NCBI RefSeq assembly: GCF_021869535.1
Contig: NW_026262593.1
Coordinates: 61,402,318-61,466,317 of the forward strand
Length of the DNA: 64,000 nucleotides
Source of the DNA: Mytilus californianus
Lineage: Eukaryota > Mollusca > Bivalvia > Mytilida > Mytilidae
Direction: 5' to 3'
This document shows positions 58,863 through 64,000 of this stretch, piece after piece. The notes under the pieces are model-generated. The model did no database searches, was not told the DNA's origin, and worked only from the letters and a program-made list of their open reading frames with translations. The number at the start of each line of letters is the position of its first letter. The first letter of the stretch is position 1. The position numbers and the translations under genes are program-made.

Positions 58863-60880
58863 ATTGATTGATTGATTGGTGTTTGCTTACGCCGCATTAA
58901 AAGGCTATATCGCAGCGAGAGCTAATTCAAATATTTAACAATTTAAAGTATAGTTTTAAAATCAGACAAAAGGTCCTTCAATATACTATAACTCAGGTCT
59001 AAATCAAAATTGTTGATATACAAATAAAATACAACGCTAAGATAACGTGTTAAAAATTAAAATCATTTTAATTATATACAACATTTTTATATTTTATAAT
59101 ATATTCTAACTTCTTTTAAGAATGAAACAATATTTGTAATTGGAACACTATCAAATAAATCATAAATATTATTGACATTGAATTGCTTCCTACGAATATC
59201 AGCAAAGTCAATACAATTAATTAAAACATGTTTAATAGTATAATTGCAGTTCCAAGGTATACATAGGGGTACTTCTTCATTTGTAGCAATAAATTTCAAA
59301 GCTTAAATATTTGCCTTTGCTTCAGCAGTAAATATGGATGCGGCAGATGACAAACGGAGAGTTGCAGCTCTGTCTCCAAAGACAGCAGCAGATGCAACTC
59401 GGTTACCATCATTCGATCCATCTGTATAAACAGTTGAAAAATCTGAATAATTTGTCTTAATTTCAGCAAAATGTTGTTGAATTAAAAGAGGGTTTGTTTC
59501 CGTTTTTTTGTATTTACAGAGATCAAATATCATTTTCGATTTTGGAAGTTCCCATGGAGGGCATTTGCAAGTTTCAACTTGTGCAACAGATTTTAAATCA
59601 AAAGTGGTTAAATGTGGTTTTAAACGAATGCCTAATGGAGAAATTTAGAATTTTTACCATTTATCTTTTGTATCATGTTCCATACTTTTGTCATCGGAGT
59701 GCGAGATGTCATCCCCAAGACAAATGTTTTCCAAGACGTCCGTCGGGCTTGCCTGCAAGTCCGCCGTGCTTTAGCGCGAAAAATACGGAAATTACTTAAA
59801 TTTTCCGTCGTAGGATGTTGATTGAACCGTCTTTCAGATTTTTACGGTCATCTATGGCTTGATCACAAGCCTCATCAAACCATGGTTTGCTAGGATGTTT
59901 CGGATTTGCCGAGGTCTAAGGAATTGTTCTGTCAGCAATTGACGTTAAAACTGTGTTAAAAGTTAAAATGTGATTTTGAACAGTCTCAAACATCTTTGAC
60001 TGAAGCTCCGCTTGACAGAGATTCTCAAACAAGGCCCAGTCCGCCTTGTCCAATTTCCAACGTGGAACTCTCTGTTGAGCAGAAATAAAAAGATGTTCAA
60101 GTATTATTGGAAAGTGATCACTTCCACATAGATCATCATGGACACTCCATGAGACGGATCGCAAATAGTGATGTCCATAGCAGAATAAGACCCGTTTCCA
60201 GGGTGGAGATAAGTATTAGATCCATCATTAAAAATGCATAATCCTTCTTGAGAGACAAAGTCTTCAATGATCTTACCTTTGGCATTATGATACTTGCTTC
60301 CCCACAAGGGATTGTTGGAATTAAAGTCTCACATAAGTATAAACGGTGAAGGTAATTGGTTAGTGAGGTTTTTGAGTTTAGCTTTATCTTTATTTGAGTT
60401 AGGTGGAATATATATAGAACATAATGTAATTGTTTTATCTAATGATAAACGAATTACAACTACCTGCAGATCTGTGGTGAGTTGGACTGTGCTATGAACG
60501 ACGTTGTCCTTCACACAAATGGTTGATCCGCCTGCAGCACGTTCGTCTTCCTTAGAAAATGTACTATAGATGTTGTATCCTTTTAAAGATACATTGTCAC
60601 TTTCTTTTTTGATGAGTTTCTTGAAGGCAAAATGCAATAGGTAAAAAAAACTGAACTAGAAGTGTTAACTCGAGAAGATTTATTTTAAGACCTCGGCAAT
60701 TCCATTGAATGATACTTGTCATAATTTATGAATAGAAGGACGAATGCTATCGAGTTTGCCAGCGTTTTTATTGCGATCACACTGAGATTGTGATCTTTCG
60801 GGTGGCATAACACTTTCGCATTCCATTTCTGATTCATCAGTAAGTGTGGCAAATCTATTTTGTGAGGAGATTCGTCACGT
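58863..60880 (-). mobile_element. I/Nimb-like LINE, copy D, multiply deleted
   Basis: From the tail (GATTGATTGATTG at 58863) the minus-strand element holds the 3' UTR, the end of RNase H (59087-59299), and an RNase H start with VYTDGSNDG (59303-59533). A large gap follows, then the endonuclease-RT linker (about 59645-60060), the endonuclease (60061-60640) and the end of ORF1 (to about 60880). Reverse transcriptase is missing. Several stops and frameshifts are present. No clear target duplication was found. A tandem-repeat element abuts its ORF1 end. Confidence 0.85.
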
Positions 60881-61800
60881 AATATAACTAAGAAGTGTGT
60901 AAAATTTTAAGCAATAATCATAAATCGTTTTTGAGATACGGCGCGACATGTGAAAAACCCCTCCCCCTTTTTTTTTACAAAATACTCAATAACTCAAAAA
61001 TAAAATTTTGAATCATCACCAAAAAGTATACAAATCTTAAGGTTAATATAACTAAGAAGTGTGTAAAGTTTTAAGCAATAATCATAAACTGTTTTTGTGA
61101 TACGGCGCGACATGTGAAAAACCCCTCCCCCTTTTTTAACAAAATACTCAATATCTCTAAAATAAAATTTTGAATCATCACCAACAAGTATACAGATCTT
61201 TAGATTAATATAACTAAGAAGTGTGTAAAATTTTAAGCAATAATCATAAATTGTTTTTGAGATACGGCGCGACATATGAAAAACCCCTCCCCCTTTTTTT
61301 ACAAAATACTCAATAACTCAAAAATAAAATTTTGAATCATCACCAAAAAGTATACAGATCTTAAGGTTAATATAACTAAGAAGTGTGTAAAGTTTTAAGC
61401 AATAATCATACTGTTTTTGAGATACGGCGCGACATGTGAAAAACCCCTCCCCCTTTTTTAACAAAATACTCAATATCTCTAAAATAAAATTTTGAATCAT
61501 CACTAAAAAGTATACAGATCTTAAGATTAATATAACTAAGAAGAAGTGTAAAGTTTTACGCAATAATCATAAATTGTTTTTGAGATACGGCGCGACATGT
61601 GAAAAAAAAACACACACCTGTTTTAGTTACTAAGTCCCGTAACTCAAAAAGTTTAAATCTTATTTACACCAAAAAGTATACAGATCGTTTGCCTATCATA
61701 AGAAACAACTATGTTAAGTTTCATGAAATTTGGATAAGTCATTCTCAAGTTACGGTGCGATATGTTTACGCCGGACAGACGGACAGACGGACACCGGACA
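60881..61800 (+). mobile_element. Pearl-like element with ~162-bp tandem units
   Basis: Units start with AATATAACTAAGAAG at 60881, 61045, 61207, 61369 and 61529 (spacing 164, 162, 162, 160). Each contains TTGAGATACGGCGCGACAT and AACCCCTCCCCCTTTTT, with an alternating pattern (AACTCAAAAATAAA against ATCTCTAAAATAAA), so the real period may be a dimer. A diverged last unit runs into CGGACAGACGGACAGACGGAC-type microsatellite near 61772-61792. This is the layout of bivalve pearl/DTC84 elements. Confidence 0.7.
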
Positions 61801-62137
61801 TTTGTATACCATAATACGTCCCGTCAAAAAATGACGGGCGTATAAAAATGAATAAAATCCATACCATATAGTCAGCTAGAGATTGACTGATTAATGCCAA
61901 TAGAATACATAAAAAACATATAACAGAAGGCAAATAAAAATAACCATTGAACTACAGGCTCCCGACATGGGACAGTTACATATAGAATGTTACAGGGTTA
62001 TACAAGTAAGTCACTGGTCGCCACCACCACCAAACCCAACCTGGACAAGTTTATTTCAAAAAGATGTATCACATGTATGCTTTAATTACATATAAAGGCA
62101 TGCCATTGAGAAAATAACATTCTATTAAAATACTTAC

Positions 62138-62873
62138 TTGGTCTGTAAAATGCTGCTCACTTCTACATCGGCAGCATCTTTCTTTTTTCTCTTCTGTCCC
62201 AATGTCTTTATCTGATGAAACAAAAAATAAAAAACATGTAATATAATCATGATAATAATTGAATAAAACTGTGAAATTGAAAAGTATCAATATGACCTTA
62301 AAAAAATATCGAAAATAGTTAAGAAGCATCCATGAATTTGCTATTCTATTTTTTTTTTTTTTAAATCTTATCAATATTTATTATTCAGATATTAAATTAA
62401 GATTTTTAAATCATAAACATAGAAAGTGTGTCCAAAAAACAACTGTCTTTAAAGTGGGGTGATAGACAGAAGTATGCCAATTCTAGAACACTAAAGGAGT
62501 CAATTTGATTGTATATTTATATATTTGACTTTCAACATAATCATTTTGTCATACACAGTAATAAGCTGTTAAAAGTACTTTGCTAAATCCATATTTCGTA
62601 TGAAATGTTTGTCTCAAAACATTATTATTTCGACATCTGTGGTCACAATTATAAATAACTTTATATCATTGAGGTAAAATTAAAGCAATTGACCTTCCAC
62701 TATGGTCATTATAAGATATTATTAACTCAATATGTAAATACCTCTTTCACATAAATTCTGTATACTGCATCAGGACATAATTCTGCATTACGTCCACTGG
62801 CTCTCTCTGCAGCTCTGACTTTTGCACCATCTTCATCCCCATTCAGCAGCTTAATAGTATGCTCAGCCACAAC
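62138..62873 (-). CDS. Two phase-matched exons, unknown protein
   Basis: Exon A is 62873-62742 (44 codons, acceptor ATTGATTAG, donor GAG/GTATTT). Exon B is 62211-62138 (acceptor TTTCATCAG, consensus donor GTAAGT). They join in phase 0 and encode VVAEHTIKLLNGDEDG, ERASGRNAELCPDAVYRIYV, then IKTLGQKRKKKDAADVEV. The Lys/Arg run could be a nuclear localisation signal. I do not recognise the family. Flanking exons lie outside or were not found. Confidence 0.5.
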
Positions 62874-63039
62874 CTAATCAATAAATGATGCATATTAAAT
62901 ACTTGTACTAAATTGATTAAAAGCTGTTTCCTGTCATGTAACTTGGATAAAAACACTTACATAATGTAAGTTATAATATTAATAGATTAAAGAAGAAAAA
63001 AGTAAAAAAATGGAGATAGTGTCCATGCCACAAAAACAC

Positions 63040-63690
63040 TTCCATATAATGATATAAAGGGGTATAACTCATAAAAGGTAAAGGAGACACCAACCAATTG
63101 AAACTTGATCTGTGTTTTGTACTAATAAGCCATGTGTGCAGGTTTCATAACATTTGGTTGATGCAAACTAAAGTAAGATTGATTGATTGATTGTTGGTTG
63201 CTTAACGTCCAGTGGCAAATATTTCATGCATATTCAGGACGAGAACAAATTAACAATAAATACAATAGGTAGGTTCTGTAATAGGGGCATCCGAGGTTAA
63301 GGTCGGAGAAATTTAGACTGCCACGGGAAATGAGGGTATATTGGATAGGGACAGAAATTTAGCCTTGCAACAGGTCACCTACGGACCCCTCAAAGAGTTG
63401 TTGCAAGGGTTCTTAACGTGCAAAGAGCGTGGCACTCTCTTTACACGAGGCATCGGATTTAACGTCCCCATTCTGACCGGACGTGGCTGCAAATTTGTAC
63501 ATCCCGCACAGCCAAACGGACGCCCCACTTTAGCAAGGGTTTTACTGCCGGTCGGAGGAAGACCAATGGTTACCATATTTCTATTCCCCAGTCACCCTTG
63601 GGGGCCAACTAAAGTAAGAGAACAGAAACCAATTTTTAGTCATACGGATACGGATGGACAGACGGACAAGGGTAAATACAGTTCATTTAA
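63040..63690 (+). mobile_element. Pearl-like element remnant ending in GACA/GACG repeat, split by SINE S14
   Basis: Words such as GGGGTATAACTCATAAAAGG and GTTTCATAACATTTGGTTGA (63058-63160) lead to GGATGGACAGACGGAC near 63650-63668, with SINE S14 inserted between. Confidence 0.5.
63178..63606 (-). mobile_element. 425-bp SINE, copy S14
   Basis: Close to the family consensus. The 12-bp duplication AACTAAAGTAAG is at 63166-63177 and 63607-63618. Confidence 0.93.
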
Positions 63691-63724
63691 AGGTGATGCT
63701 CTAGCAAGTAGCAGCAGCACACTG

Positions 63725-64000
63725 GGCCAGATCATAGTCATATAAACTACAATTTCCACTGCCTCAGCCACCATCCACATTAGTTCAGCAGCAGGCTGAG
63801 CCAGAACATTATCCTAAAAAAACAACAAGTTCCACTACCATAGCCACCATCCACATCAATTCAAGACAATCATGAATTCAAGGTTGTTGTAACATGTGTA
63901 AGGACATTAACTGACAAGGGCAGTGGAAATCCTTTAGCAGTACATGTAATCATGATAGAAAGTATTAATGGAATAAAAAATCATCATAGTAAGATCTACA
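63725..64000 (+). other. Possible Gln/Pro-rich coding remnant
   Basis: Two diverged ~85-bp repeats (CAATTTCCACTGCCTCAGCC and CAAGTTCCACTACCATAGCC, each followed by ACCATCCACAT) read QFPLPQPPSTLVQQQ in one frame. After a TAG and a frame change, sequence stays open to the window edge (DNHEFKVVVTCVRTL). It may be part of a coding exon continuing to the right. Weak. Confidence 0.25.

Noticed and set aside
61318-61563. Open frames across the 60.9-61.6 kb array as a repeat protein
   Set aside because: The repeated peptides follow the ~162-bp DNA period and shift frame between units; no start or splice support.

Overview
The window looks like AT-rich nuclear DNA of a bivalve mollusc, most likely a mytilid mussel. 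The evidence is the intron-split exons with GT/AG borders, SINEs with tRNA-type heads, tandem-repeat elements ending in GACG/GACA microsatellite (pearl-like), and a dispersed repeat at 55.7-57.0 kb that I recall as abundant in mussel sequences. The species call rests on memory of these families. No operons, rRNA, true tRNA genes or CRISPR arrays were seen.

The window is dominated by one non-LTR retrotransposon family (I/Nimb-like; ORF1 with three CCHC knuckles, ORF2 with endonuclease, reverse transcriptase and RNase H), always on the minus strand. Copy A (1-3335) is decayed and cut by a SINE. Copy B (3927-14549) has a nearly complete ORF2 plus eight extra head-to-tail copies of the last 742 bp of the element, the whole bracketed by one 13-bp target-site duplication (TSD). 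Copy C (21236-24934) has both ends, a 12-bp TSD and an intact ORF1, but has lost about 2.5 kb of ORF2. Copy D (58863-60880) is badly deleted. The family's 3' end is shared by two SINE families: a 425-bp repeat present about 14 times near full length, usually with 10-15 bp TSDs, and a tRNA-headed SINE at 28.8 and 39.7 kb. This suggests that the LINE machinery mobilises both SINEs.

Other mobile DNA includes a small LTR element that appears to encode only a Gag-like zinc-finger protein (30649-32230), 3' remnants of two other LINEs (14.6-15.7 kb plus strand; 37.9-38.9 kb minus strand), and fragments of piggyBac (19.7 kb), a tyrosine-recombinase-like protein (18.7 kb), a Harbinger-like protein (35.5 kb) and an LTR-retrotransposon Gag (46.7-47.5 kb, split by a SINE). 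There are also several tandem arrays with a period near 160 bp (35.9, 46.3, 49.6 and 60.9 kb).

Gene-like material is sparse and consists of isolated exons. The best are a Myb/SANT-like DNA-binding exon split by a SINE (50625-51711, minus), a two-exon conserved protein with transposase-like motifs (43921-45613, minus), a RecQ-type helicase with a stop and a frameshift (57220-58178, minus), a YqaJ-nuclease fragment (52489-52580, minus), a small two-exon model (52953-53725, plus) and a phase-consistent exon pair at 62138-62873 (minus). Long stretches at 16.0-17.1, 25.5-28.7, 33.3-35.4 and 41.1-42.1 kb hold no convincing gene.
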